From contig DJQS01000004.1 of assembly GCA_002438785.1 (NCBI GenBank), positions 1 through 47,742 on the forward strand: a DNA stretch of 47,742 nt. Direction: 5' to 3'. The position numbers and the translations under genes were made by a program. The notes beneath the pieces were generated by a model. It saw only the letters and a program-made list of their open reading frames with translations. It was not told the origin of the DNA and ran no database searches. The first letter of the stretch is position 1. Each line of letters opens with the position of its first letter. Origin of the DNA: Caryophanales bacterium UBA6380. GTDB taxonomy: Bacteria > Bacillota_I > Bacilli_A > RFN20 > CAG-826. Positions 16,020-23,927 of the stretch are shown piece by piece.

Positions 16020-16886
16020 ATGATAGTATCAGCAAAAGAGATGATTAATAAGGCTCATGAAGGGCATTATGCAATTGGTGCATTTAATATCAATAATTTA
16101 GAATGGATTAAATCTATTTTATTAGGCGCCGAAAAAGCAAAAGCACCTGTTATGCTTGGTGTTAGTGAAGGTGCCGGAAAATATATGTGTGGTTTTAAGA
16201 ATGTTGTCGACATGGTTAAACATGTTCATGATTACTTAAAAATTACAGTTCCTGTTGCTATTCATTTAGATCATGGTACATACGAAGGTGTTAAAGCTTG
16301 TATAGAAGCTGGATTCACATCAGTTATGTTTGATGGTTCTCATTATCCATTTGAAGAAAACCTTGCAAAATCTAAAGAGCTTATTGCTTTAGCTCATAGT
16401 AAAGGCATTTCTATTGAATGTGAAGTTGGTGGAATTGGCGGTGAAGAAGATGGTACTATTTCAATGGGTGAACTTGCTGATCCAAAAGAATGTGGAATAA
16501 TTGCTGGATTAGGTGTTGATTTTTTAGCTGCTGGTATTGGTAATATTCATGGTGTTTATCCTGCTAATTGGAAAGGATTAAACTTTGAAAGATTAGGTGA
16601 AATTCAAGCTTCAACAAATGGTAAACCATTGGTTCTACATGGTGGTAGTGGTATTCCTTATGAACAAGTTAAAAAAGCTATTACATTAGGCGTTTCTAAG
16701 GTTAATGTTAATACTGAATTACAAATTGTTTTTGCTAAGGCAACAAGAAAATATATCGAAGATAAAAAGGATTTTGAACCAAAAGGCTTTGATCCTAGAA
16801 AACTATTAAAACCTGGCTCGGATGCTATTGTTGACGAAGTTGTGGAATTAATTAAAATATTTGGCTCTGAGAATAAAGCATTTTAA
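16020..16886 (+). CDS. fba: Fructose-1,6-bisphosphate aldolase, class II
   Basis: This zinc-dependent glycolytic aldolase splits FBP into DHAP and glyceraldehyde 3-phosphate. Zinc ligands and active-site segments are clear: HLDHG near residue 83, the ECEVGGIGGEEDG loop, HGVYPANWKG near 180, LHGGSGIP near 208 and VNVNTELQ near 230. At 288 residues it has the usual size. GGGAGG stands before the ATG. It follows rpoE, as also seen in Bacillus, where fba lies close to rpoE. An intrinsic terminator follows. Confidence 0.97.
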   Translation: MIVSAKEMINKAHEGHYAIGAFNINNLEWIKSILLGAEKAKAPVMLGVSEGAGKYMCGFKNVVDMVKHVHDYLKITVPVAIHLDHGTYEGVKACIEAGFTSVMFDGSHYPFEENLAKSKELIALAHSKGISIECEVGGIGGEEDGTISMGELADPKECGIIAGLGVDFLAAGIGNIHGVYPANWKGLNFERLGEIQASTNGKPLVLHGGSGIPYEQVKKAITLGVSKVNVNTELQIVFAKATRKYIEDKKDFEPKGFDPRKLLKPGSDAIVDEVVELIKIFGSENKAF

Positions 16887-16892
16887 AATAAG

Positions 16893-16918
16893 AAAAAGTC
16901 TCAAATTGGGACTTTTTT
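16893..16918 (+). terminator. Terminator of the rpoE-fba unit
   Basis: AAAAAGTCTC pairs with GGGACTTTTT (one G-U) around the loop AAATT and continues into T residues. Confidence 0.88.
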
Positions 16919-16941
16919 AAAATTATTTTTGAGGAAATATG

Positions 16942-17727
16942 ATGGAATTATTAGATGAATTGACGAAAGCTATTGAAGCAGGTTTATTAGCAAAAGAAAA
17001 AATCATGTATTATTATAACAATGGATTTCATGTTGAAATAAAAGAAGATGCGAGTCCGGTAACTGAAGCTGATAAGCAAGCTGATAAAATTATACACGAT
17101 TATTTGTTAAAGTATTTTCCTGATTATGGTTTTTTAACAGAGGAAAGTGATGATGATCATTCACGATTAGAAAAAGAATATGTTTGGATTATTGATCCTC
17201 TTGATGGTACAAAAGATTTTGTAAAAAGAGATGGTGAATTCACAACTAACATTGCATTATGTAAAAATCATGAAGTTGTTTTAGGTGTTGTTATTGTTCC
17301 TAGTAAAAATATTTATTTTTATGCAATAAAAGGTCAGGGTTCTTATAAAGTTGATTTAAATAATAAAACTAAAATTAAAATACATGTTTCTAATAAAACT
17401 GAGGATTTAACATGTTTACGTTCGGTTTTTCACTTTAGTGATGAAGAAAAGAGAATGATATCTAAACATAGCAATAAAATAAAACATATTGAAGCCGCTG
17501 GAAGTAGTTTAAAAGCTTGTCTTATTGCTGAAGGAAAAGCCGAGATAAGTTATCGCTTAAGTCCTGGAACTAAAGAATGGGATACTGCTGCTTTTCAAAT
17601 CATAGTTTTTGAAGCTGGAGGTTTAGTTTTAAAACCTAATAAAGAAATAATGAAATATAATCGCTTAGATGTTTATAATAAAGAAGGTTATATAATTATT
17701 AATAATATAAAAAATTTCTTATTGTAA
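16942..17727 (+). CDS. cysQ: Inositol monophosphatase-family enzyme, CysQ-like (3'(2'),5'-bisphosphate nucleotidase)
   Basis: This is a Mg2+-dependent, Li+-sensitive-type phosphatase. The metal-binding signature DPLDGTKDFVKRDGEFTTNI lies near residue 85, preceded by TEESDDD, and the second signature WDTAAFQIIVFEAGG near residue 212. The overall pattern fits CysQ, which removes the 3'-phosphate from PAP/pAp, better than inositol phosphatase or FBPase. The product assignment is by resemblance. Two adjacent ATGs exist; the second is chosen because GAGG is 7 bases before it but only 4 before the first (16939). The gene follows the fba terminator and faces the NifU-like gene across a shared terminator. 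Confidence 0.88.
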   Translation: MELLDELTKAIEAGLLAKEKIMYYYNNGFHVEIKEDASPVTEADKQADKIIHDYLLKYFPDYGFLTEESDDDHSRLEKEYVWIIDPLDGTKDFVKRDGEFTTNIALCKNHEVVLGVVIVPSKNIYFYAIKGQGSYKVDLNNKTKIKIHVSNKTEDLTCLRSVFHFSDEEKRMISKHSNKIKHIEAAGSSLKACLIAEGKAEISYRLSPGTKEWDTAAFQIIVFEAGGLVLKPNKEIMKYNRLDVYNKEGYIIINNIKNFLL

Positions 17728-17740
17728 ATTTAAAAAATAA

Positions 17741-17770
17741 AAAATCAGGATTATTTATCCTGATTTTTTT
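17741..17770. terminator. Bidirectional terminator between cysQ and the NifU-like gene
   Basis: AAAATCAGGAT and ATCCTGATTTT form an 11-base stem with a short loop. It has A-rich and T-rich flanks, so it works on both strands. The NifU-like stop codon lies at the loop. Confidence 0.88.
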
Positions 17771-18059
17771 CATTTTCTTTCTTAATTTTTTGGAGTTCAG
17801 CTTTCATTTTTTCTTTATCTTCTTTTAGCCTAACAGCAATTATACCAGGAACTTCCTCCATAAGAATAGTTTCTACACCATCATATAAAGTGTTTTCAAT
17901 GAGTCCGCATCCTACACAAGCACCTAATACTTCGACATATACGACACCATCTTCGTAAGAGTCAAAAACAACATCGCCTCCATCACGTTGAATAAAAGGT
18001 CTTATTTTATCTAATGTTTCTTTAATTAATTTTATAGTTGATTCATTTAATTCATCCAT
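17751..18059 (-). CDS. nfu: NifU C-terminal-domain (Nfu) Fe-S scaffold/carrier protein
   Basis: This is a small Fe-S cluster carrier. The 102-residue protein has the Nfu fold with RPFIQRDGGDV at residues 20-30 and GACVGCG with Cys48 and Cys51, the CxxC that holds a 4Fe-4S cluster between two subunits. A charged Lys/Glu tail follows. GAGG precedes the ATG, and a TATAAT is visible on the minus strand at 18072-18077, next to the tRNA terminator. No suf genes are nearby. Confidence 0.93.
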   Translation of the reverse strand: MDELNESTIKLIKETLDKIRPFIQRDGGDVVFDSYEDGVVYVEVLGACVGCGLIENTLYDGVETILMEEVPGIIAVRLKEDKEKMKAELQKIKKENEKNQDK

Positions 18060-18083
18060 ATTCTAGCCTCTATTATATTATAT

Positions 18084-18110
18084 AAAAAAAGTACATGAAT
18101 GACATGTACT
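18084..18110 (-). terminator. Terminator of the tRNA array
   Basis: On the minus strand AGTACATG pairs with CATGTACT around TCATT and is followed by a run of T. It lies just after tRNA-Leu and before the nfu promoter. Confidence 0.9.
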
Positions 18111-18123
18111 ACGCTCATATTTT

Positions 18124-18211
18124 TGGTGCCCGAGACCGGAATCGAACCGGTATGGATTCAACATCCACAGGATTTTAAGTCCTGCGCGTCTACCTATTCC
18201 GCCACTCGGGC
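18124..18211 (-). tRNA. tRNA-Leu(TAA)
   Basis: The acceptor stem is GCCCGAG/CTCGGGC. The anticodon arm CAGGA-CTTAAAA-TCCTG has anticodon TAA. It has the long variable arm of a class II tRNA, a T-loop with TTCGATT and an encoded CCA. It is the last of five tRNAs in this array. Confidence 0.97.
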
Positions 18212-18218
18212 ATCAAAT

Positions 18219-18294
18219 TGGTGATCCACTGGAGATTCGAACTCCAGACCCCTTGATTAAAAGTCAAGTGCTCTACCGACTGAGCTAGTGGATC
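18219..18294 (-). tRNA. tRNA-Lys(TTT)
   Basis: The acceptor stem is GATCCAC/GTGGATC. The anticodon arm CTTGA-CTTTTAA-TCAAG has anticodon TTT, the T-loop is TTCGAAT and CCA is encoded. Confidence 0.97.
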
Positions 18295-18297
18295 ATA

Positions 18298-18373
18298 TGG
18301 CTGGGATGGCTGGGATCGAACCAGCGAAATGACAGAGTCAAAGTCTGTTGCCTTACCACTTGGCTACATCCCA
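18298..18373 (-). tRNA. tRNA-Gln(TTG)
   Basis: The acceptor stem TGGGATG pairs with CATCCCA. The anticodon arm ACAGA-CTTTGAC-TCTGT has anticodon TTG and CCA is encoded. The weak U1-A72 pair is typical of tRNA-Gln. Confidence 0.96.
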
Positions 18374-18380
18374 ATAATAG

Positions 18381-18464
18381 TGGTGGAGGGGGGCAGATTC
18401 GAACTGCCGAACCCGAAGGAATTGATTTACAGTCAACCGCGTTTAGCCACTTCGCTACCCCTCC
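18381..18464 (-). tRNA. tRNA-Tyr(GTA)
   Basis: The acceptor stem is GGAGGGG/CCCCTCC. The anticodon loop CTGTAAA has anticodon GTA. A long variable arm (TTCCTTCGGGTTCG) marks bacterial tRNA-Tyr, and CCA is encoded. Confidence 0.97.
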
Positions 18465-18481
18465 GACTAATACACACATTC

Positions 18482-18557
18482 TGGTGGATGCTAAGGGACT
18501 CGAACCCATGACCTCCGCCGTGTAAAGGCGATGCTCTCCCAACTGAGCTAAGCATCC
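18482..18557 (-). tRNA. tRNA-Val(TAC)
   Basis: The acceptor stem is GGATGCT/AGCATCC. The anticodon arm CGCC-TTTACAC-GGCG has anticodon TAC and CCA is encoded. It is the first gene of the array. Confidence 0.97.
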
Positions 18558-18586
18558 ATATTACACGACCTAACGCGTGCTTAATT

Positions 18587-18615
18587 ATTATATTAACAAG
18601 AAATATCTAAGTCAA
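18587..18615 (-). promoter_or_regulatory. Promoter of the five-tRNA array
   Basis: On the minus strand TTGACT (18610-18615) and TATAAT (18587-18592) are separated by exactly 17 bases, about 30 bases before tRNA-Val. It is a near-perfect stable-RNA promoter. Confidence 0.88.
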
Positions 18616-18657
18616 TAAAATAATTAAGCAATCGATCATTTTTTTGACTATTTATTA

Positions 18658-19947
18658 TTAATAACCTTTTTTTCCGAGCAAATGGAACATATTTTTTTTA
18701 TAAATTTCAACACCAGGTTGATTGAAAGGATTTACATCAAGTAAATATGCACTCATTGCGCACGCTTTCATAAAGAAATAAAGAAGTTCTCCAAGTGTAA
18801 AAGCGTTCATTGTATCTAAAGTAATAGTAATATTAGGTATACCGCCATGCTCGGAATGAGCCTTTAATGTTCCTTCATAAGCTTTATTATTAACAAATGA
18901 TAAGGATTTACCAGCTAAGTAATTTAAGCCATCTAAATCATCTTTATCACAAGGGATCGTAACATCATAATTAGGTGTTTCAACGTAAATAACAGTCTCA
19001 AATAAGATTTTACTACCTTCTTGTATAAATTGACCCATACTATGGAGATCAGTTGTAAAAACACAACTAGCAGTAAAAAGAGCCTTATCATCTTTACCTT
19101 CTGATTCAGCAAAAAGTTGTTTCCACCATTCATTCAGCATTCTAAAACGAGGTTCATATGAGGAAAGGACTTCAACTTTATAATTTAATTCATTATACAA
19201 ATAAAATCTTTCTAAAGCATATTTATATGCATCGTTTTCTAAAATATTAGGATTATCATAATCTGCTTTAGCTTTAGCACAACCTTTTAAAAATTCCTCG
19301 ATATCAATACCAGCACAAGCGATAGGGAATAAGCCAACAGCAGTTATTACACTATATCTACCACCAATATTATCTGGCAAGATATATGTTTCATAACCTT
19401 CATCAGTTGCTAATTTCTTTAGAGCACCTTTTTCTTTATCTGTAACACAAACAATAGCATTTCTAGCTTTTTCTTTACCTAATTTTTCTTCGAGCATTGT
19501 TTTTAATAATCTAAAAGAGATAGAAGTTTCTGTAGTAGTACCACTTTTAGAAATGCAGCATATTGCAAAATTTCTATTTTTTAAATAATCAAATACTTGA
19601 TGGACGTAATTAGGATCTAAAGTGTTGCCTAAGTAAACAATTTTCATCTTGTTAGTAGGGTATAAACCATTTATAGCATCGATTACTGCGTTACTTCCTA
19701 AATAAGAACCCCCAATTCCACAGACAACTAAAGTGTCGTAATTTTGGATAAACTCAGTTGCCTTACTTTTAATTCTTTTGATTTCGTCTTTATCATAATT
19801 AATAGGCCAATCATACCAGCCTAGAAAATCATTTCCAAGTCCAGTTTTATTACGAATTTTTGAATCGATTTCTTTAACTTTTTCACTATAAGAAGCAAAA
19901 TCGACAAGTTTCTCCTTACTTACATAATCAAAATTAACCTTAATCAT
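18658..19947 (-). CDS. pgi: Glucose-6-phosphate isomerase
   Basis: Pgi interconverts glucose 6-phosphate and fructose 6-phosphate at the top of glycolysis. Family motifs are present: VCGIGGSYLGSNAVIDA near residue 95, CISKSGTTTETSISFRLL with the phosphate-binding SKSGTTTE, GGRYSVITAVGLFP near 200, and the C-terminal FNQPGVEIYKK. At 429 residues it is of the compact Gram-positive type. It is the last gene of a minus-strand operon and overlaps the S1-domain gene by 8 bases. Confidence 0.97.
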   Translation of the reverse strand: MIKVNFDYVSKEKLVDFASYSEKVKEIDSKIRNKTGLGNDFLGWYDWPINYDKDEIKRIKSKATEFIQNYDTLVVCGIGGSYLGSNAVIDAINGLYPTNKMKIVYLGNTLDPNYVHQVFDYLKNRNFAICCISKSGTTTETSISFRLLKTMLEEKLGKEKARNAIVCVTDKEKGALKKLATDEGYETYILPDNIGGRYSVITAVGLFPIACAGIDIEEFLKGCAKAKADYDNPNILENDAYKYALERFYLYNELNYKVEVLSSYEPRFRMLNEWWKQLFAESEGKDDKALFTASCVFTTDLHSMGQFIQEGSKILFETVIYVETPNYDVTIPCDKDDLDGLNYLAGKSLSFVNNKAYEGTLKAHSEHGGIPNITITLDTMNAFTLGELLYFFMKACAMSAYLLDVNPFNQPGVEIYKKNMFHLLGKKGY

Positions 19948-20326
19948 TTTCGTTACTCTCCTTTATAAGTTCTTTTTCGATCATTTGAGGCAATGCCTTT
20001 TCTAATTTTGAAAAATCTATTTCTTTAAGATAAGTTGTTATCTTTTTTGATGGGACTATATTTTTATATGGATTATATTCTAAAGGTAAATCTTTAATCG
20101 AAACACTTAAAAATTTTTCTTTTTTATTTACTTTTTTGACTAAAACTTTTACTTTGTCACCAATAGCAAAATAAGAATTAATATCATTAACAAAATTACT
20201 AGATATTTCTGATATGTGTAATAATCCAAAATATCCTCCTTCAAAAGAAAGAAATACTCCATATTTAACAATTTTTATTACAATACCTTCGATAATGTTG
20301 TCTTTTTCAATTGAAACATCAGCCAT
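19940..20326 (-). CDS. S1 RNA-binding domain protein (CvfD/YugI-like)
   Basis: This is a small, single-S1-domain protein. The OB-fold occupies residues about 10-78 (EGIVIKIVKYGVFLSFEGGYFGLLHISEIS, then GDKVKVLVKKVN). A short helical tail of about 45 residues is rich in Lys and Glu. It matches the general-stress-protein-13/YugI/CvfD group, which associates with the ribosome and affects translation in other Gram-positive bacteria. The exact role here is inferred. It starts directly after the ispD stop. Confidence 0.85.
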   Translation of the reverse strand: MADVSIEKDNIIEGIVIKIVKYGVFLSFEGGYFGLLHISEISSNFVNDINSYFAIGDKVKVLVKKVNKKEKFLSVSIKDLPLEYNPYKNIVPSKKITTYLKEIDFSKLEKALPQMIEKELIKESNEND

Positions 20327-21013
20327 TTATTCTTCCTCTAAAATACTTTTTAAAATCATTAAGTCATCAAAAGTAGTGATTTTAAAATTAAATCTATCAC
20401 CTTCAATAAGTTTAACGCTTTTTCCACTCTTTACAAGCAAACTCGCATCGTCTGTATAAAAAATTTTATTCTCAAAAGCTTTAAGATGTAATGAAAAAAT
20501 ATCATTAAACCTAAAAATTTGTGGTGTCTGAATAGCAATTATCTTGTCACGATCTAAATAATCGCCTATCATTTCTTTATCATTTATTGCAATTGAATCA
20601 AACATATTTATATAAGTAGTGACATTATTAAATTTTTTGCTTGTCTCGATAATGTTTTTTATAATTTTCGATGTTACTAAAGGCCTAGATGAATCATGAA
20701 TCAAAATAGAATCATTTGGAGATGCATTTTTATTTAGAAATTTTAATGCATTAAATACACTTTCCTGACGAGTTTCTCCACCAATAATAATTTCAAAAGG
20801 TTTTTTAACTTTAAAATTTGAAATTATATCATAAACGTGTTCAACATAGTTTTTTCCAGTAACTAAAATTATTTTGGAAATTTCTTCATTTCTAGCTAAT
20901 GTTTCATAACTATAAGTAAACAAATCACGATTGTTAAATTTTAAAAATTGTTTAGGAGTAGAAATATTTAATCTTTTGCTTGTTCCTCCTAATAATAAGA
21001 TTGCATAAATCAT
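20327..21013 (-). CDS. ispD: 2-C-methyl-D-erythritol 4-phosphate cytidylyltransferase
   Basis: IspD joins CTP and MEP to form CDP-ME in the MEP pathway. The nucleotide-binding loop is LLGGTSKRL with TPKQFLKF at residues 7-27. RQESVFNAL and the metal-site IHDSSRPLV lie near residues 80-110, and QTPQIFRF and TDDASLL near 160-185. The related ribitol-phosphate enzyme TarI is an alternative. ispF in the window favours IspD, and no teichoic-acid genes are nearby. The start overlaps the upstream HAD stop as ATGA. Confidence 0.87.
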   Translation of the reverse strand: MIYAILLLGGTSKRLNISTPKQFLKFNNRDLFTYSYETLARNEEISKIILVTGKNYVEHVYDIISNFKVKKPFEIIIGGETRQESVFNALKFLNKNASPNDSILIHDSSRPLVTSKIIKNIIETSKKFNNVTTYINMFDSIAINDKEMIGDYLDRDKIIAIQTPQIFRFNDIFSLHLKAFENKIFYTDDASLLVKSGKSVKLIEGDRFNFKITTFDDLMILKSILEEE

Positions 21014-21846
21014 AATTCTTTTTTTATATCGCTTCGTCTTTTTTCAAGATGTTCTCTTATTTCTATGCTATCGAGAATAAGTTTAATAACTTTATCTAGT
21101 TCACTATGTTCACTATAATCAGCCTTACAAATGTAATTTACACGACCATCTTCAAATAAATTTGCAACTTTATTTCTTTCACCTTTTTTATAAACAGCGA
21201 TGGAATTTCCACCATTTTCTTTTACAACAATCATACTTGGAACATCAGTTAATCCGTCACCTAAATAAATCATGTTTTCATATTTTATACGACGAATAGG
21301 GGTTTTTTCATTTATTTTAGTATCATCGTTATCAATTACTAAACCTTTCGATATGCGGAATATATATTGTGTTTTTTGAGTGTAATTGATCATCGTTTTA
21401 GGCCAAGTAGCCTCTTTTGTCTTTTCATCGTAAATATATTCACACCCAAAAACGGCGTTAAACTCTTTAAAAATCGATGTACCTTCTACAATTTCTTTGT
21501 TACCACTAGTAATTAAATAATGCTCAATGACAAGACCTTTTTCCTTACCATATTCTTTAATTCTCTTAAACCAATTTTCAACACCACGAAAATATTTAAT
21601 GTCTTTACCTTGAGAATTTAAATAACTTTTAGTTAATGAGATACCTTTTTCTTTTGCTAGATTAATCATCATATACATGTATCCTAAAACTTTATCAATA
21701 TCCATTTCTTGACAAAATTTACTCGTTTTATTCCAAAATTCTTCAGGAGTATAACCCAAAGAAGGAATAAAACTAAAATTTTGCATATCACTAATAGCTA
21801 ATGTTTTATCAAAATCATACATTAATGCAATAATAGGCTTTTCCAT
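21010..21846 (-). CDS. HAD-superfamily hydrolase of unknown substrate
   Basis: The 278-residue protein has a HAD core with the catalytic motif DFDKT at residues 11-15, where Lys replaces the usual Gly. ITSGNKE is motif II and YLGDGLTDVPSM is motif IV. The large cap between them includes aromatic-rich segments (FWNKTSKFCQEMDIDKVLGYMY). It resembles predicted phosphoserine phosphatase-like HADs, but I cannot assign a substrate. It heads the operon with ispD, the S1 protein and pgi. The second of two adjacent ATGs is chosen because GAGG lies 7 bases upstream; the first is at 21849. It is the only gene in the window that ends in TGA. Confidence 0.8.
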   Translation of the reverse strand: MEKPIIALMYDFDKTLAISDMQNFSFIPSLGYTPEEFWNKTSKFCQEMDIDKVLGYMYMMINLAKEKGISLTKSYLNSQGKDIKYFRGVENWFKRIKEYGKEKGLVIEHYLITSGNKEIVEGTSIFKEFNAVFGCEYIYDEKTKEATWPKTMINYTQKTQYIFRISKGLVIDNDDTKINEKTPIRRIKYENMIYLGDGLTDVPSMIVVKENGGNSIAVYKKGERNKVANLFEDGRVNYICKADYSEHSELDKVIKLILDSIEIREHLEKRRSDIKKEL

Positions 21847-21873
21847 CATTTAACCTCTTTATAATTTTATCAA

Positions 21874-21879
21874 ATTATA
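21874..21879 (-). promoter_or_regulatory. -10 box of the HAD-ispD-S1-pgi operon
   Basis: TATAAT on the minus strand, 27 bases before the ATG. The adjacent 22-base palindrome covers the spacer and -35 region, and no good -35 box is visible. Confidence 0.5.
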
Positions 21880-21883
21880 AGTT

Positions 21884-21905
21884 TTATAACAATCGATTGT
21901 TATAA
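21884..21905. promoter_or_regulatory. Perfect 22-base palindrome between divergent genes (candidate operator)
   Basis: Arms TTATAACAATC and GATTGTTATAA are exact reverse complements with no spacer. The site lies immediately upstream of the -10 box of the HAD-ispD-S1-pgi operon and about 40 bases before that of the M3 peptidase gene. The regulator is unknown. Confidence 0.5.
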
Positions 21906-21946
21906 GGCTAATTTTAAGAAATATTAATAAAATTTAAATAGTTTGA

Positions 21947-21952
21947 TATAAT
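21947..21952 (+). promoter_or_regulatory. Extended -10 promoter of the M3 peptidase gene
   Basis: TGATATAAT is an extended -10 (TGN before TATAAT). TTAATA is a weak -35 at 17-base spacing. GAGG and the ATG follow. Confidence 0.65.
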
Positions 21953-21972
21953 CATTTAGTGAGGTAATTATT

Positions 21973-23667
21973 ATGAATTTTGATAACATTCCATTACGTG
22001 TTCCAAACGTAGAAAAAGTTAAAAAACAATTTGAAATTTTTATTAACGATTTTAAAAATGCTAAAACATGCTTAGAAGCACTTCAAATATTAAAAAAAGT
22101 ATTTAAGTATGAAGATAATCTTGTTACTGAATTAACTGTTATTTCGATTAGATTTTCAGTTAATACTTTAGATAAAAAGATAGCTAATGCTAATAATAAA
22201 GCTGATGAAATTTCACCAATTATAAGCGACATCTGCAATGATTTTAATTTAGAATTACTAAATTCACCATTTAAGAATGAATTAGAAAATAAGTTAGGTA
22301 AGCATTATTTTGATATTTTAGAAGTGAATAAAAAAATATTTTCTAAACAAATAATTCCTGATTTGATTGAGGAAAATAAATTAATTAACATGTATGATTC
22401 ATTGTTAGCTAGTGCACAGATCGAATTTCAAGGAGAAGTAAGAAATTTGACGCAATTAGGTAAGTTCATGTCTAGCGCTAATCGTGAAACTAGATTAGAG
22501 GCAGCAAAATTATATTATGGATTTTTAAAAGATAATGATGAGAAAATCGGAAATATTTATGATCAACTTGTTCATTTACGAACTAATATGGCATTAAAAC
22601 TAGGTTTTAAATCTTATACCGAACTTGCTTATTTAAGGTTAACAAGGCTAGATTATACTCCAGAAATGGTTGAAGAATATAGAAAGCAAATTTATGAATA
22701 TGTTGTTCCACAAGTTGCGAAATTAATGAAAGAACAATCTATTCGAATAAATATAAAAAACCCTCTATTTGTCGATTATAATTTAAAATTTTTATCTGGT
22801 AATCCTGTTCCTAAAGGAAATATAAATGATTTAGTTTCTGCTGCATCTAAAATGTATCATGAAATGAGCAAAGAAACTGGAGAGTTTTTTGATTATTTAG
22901 TTGATAATCATTATATGGATTTAGAGGCTAAAAAAGGTAAGATGGGAGGAGGGTATATGACATATCTTCCTAAATATAAAACTCCATTTATTTTTGCAAA
23001 CAGTAATGGAACTAGCAGTGATGTTGATACTTTAACCCATGAATTTGGTCATGCATTTCAAGGATATTTAGGTAGTAAAATTCTTGTACCTGATCTAAGA
23101 ATGCCAACACTTGAATCGTGCGAAATTGATTCTATGTCTATGGAATTTTTTGCTTGGCCTTGGATGAATTTATTTTTCGGAGAGGATGCTGATAAGTATA
23201 AATTTATGCATTTAAGTGATGCAATTTCCTTTTTACCTTATGGTGTTGCAGTAGATGAATTTCAACATTTTGTATATGCTAATCCAAATATCACTCATAA
23301 AGAGAGATGCAAAAAATGGGCTGAAATTGATAAAAAATATCGACCATGGATGAATTATGATGGTTTTGATTATTTAGAAAATGGTGGTTATTGGGTAAGG
23401 CAATCTCATATTTTTGGGACGCCATTTTATTATATTGATTATACATTAGCTCAAGTTTTAGCATTAGAATTTAAATGTGAGATGGATAAAAATAGGAGTA
23501 AAGCTTGGAAAAAATATATAAAATTATTAAAAATGGGCGGAAAATATCCTTTCCTAGAATTACTCGAGAAAGATCATTTAAGAAATCCTTTTATTGATGG
23601 TAATGTTAAAAAAGTAGTTGCGCCTCAACTTAAATTGTTAAAGACATTTGATACTTCAAAATTTTAA
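21973..23667 (+). CDS. M3-family oligoendopeptidase (PepF-like)
   Basis: This is a cytoplasmic zinc metallopeptidase of 564 residues that cleaves short peptides. The active-site segment THEFGHAFQ lies near residue 355, with the two zinc-binding His and catalytic Glu of HExxH. The downstream ligand segment ESCEIDSMSMEFFA near 380 supplies the third zinc ligand. QSHIFGTPFYYIDYTLAQVLALEF near the C-terminus completes the M3 fold. Length and motifs match the shorter M3B group rather than classical 600-residue PepF. GAGG lies 8 bases before the ATG. It is a single-gene unit with a terminator downstream. Confidence 0.93.
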   Translation: MNFDNIPLRVPNVEKVKKQFEIFINDFKNAKTCLEALQILKKVFKYEDNLVTELTVISIRFSVNTLDKKIANANNKADEISPIISDICNDFNLELLNSPFKNELENKLGKHYFDILEVNKKIFSKQIIPDLIEENKLINMYDSLLASAQIEFQGEVRNLTQLGKFMSSANRETRLEAAKLYYGFLKDNDEKIGNIYDQLVHLRTNMALKLGFKSYTELAYLRLTRLDYTPEMVEEYRKQIYEYVVPQVAKLMKEQSIRINIKNPLFVDYNLKFLSGNPVPKGNINDLVSAASKMYHEMSKETGEFFDYLVDNHYMDLEAKKGKMGGGYMTYLPKYKTPFIFANSNGTSSDVDTLTHEFGHAFQGYLGSKILVPDLRMPTLESCEIDSMSMEFFAWPWMNLFFGEDADKYKFMHLSDAISFLPYGVAVDEFQHFVYANPNITHKERCKKWAEIDKKYRPWMNYDGFDYLENGGYWVRQSHIFGTPFYYIDYTLAQVLALEFKCEMDKNRSKAWKKYIKLLKMGGKYPFLELLEKDHLRNPFIDGNVKKVVAPQLKLLKTFDTSKF

Positions 23668-23682
23668 TATATTTATAAATAA

Positions 23683-23713
23683 AAACCTTAGCATCTTAAG
23701 GATACTAAGGTTT
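23683..23713. terminator. Hairpin between the M3 peptidase gene and tRNA-Leu, probably bidirectional
   Basis: AAACCTTAG and CTAAGGTTT form a 9-base stem with a 13-base loop. The T run is better on the minus strand, so it probably ends tRNA-Leu(GAG) as well as the peptidase transcript. Confidence 0.7.
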
Positions 23714-23725
23714 AAATAATAAATT

Positions 23726-23810
23726 TGGTGCGAGAAATGAGAATCGAACTCACACAGGTTACCCTATACGCCCCTCAAACGTACGCGTCTACCAGTTCCG
23801 CCATTCTCGC
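23726..23810 (-). tRNA. tRNA-Leu(GAG)
   Basis: The acceptor stem is GCGAGAA/TTCTCGC. The anticodon arm TACGT-TTGAGGG-GCGTA has anticodon GAG. It has a class II variable arm, T-loop TTCGATT and encoded CCA. It reads CTC/CTT and stands alone. Confidence 0.95.
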
Positions 23811-23927
23811 GTGCAAAATATTTTAGCATATTATTATTCTAATAAAAACTAATTTTTATAATATTGTCAGGTTAATTCTATAAAATAAAATTAACAAGTG
23901 TTAAAATGAATATGGAGGAATTAAAAA

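Noticed and set aside
18285..18542. Apparent open frames through the tRNA cluster on both strands
   Set aside because: They are made of tRNA sequence (five complete cloverleafs) and encode no recognisable protein.
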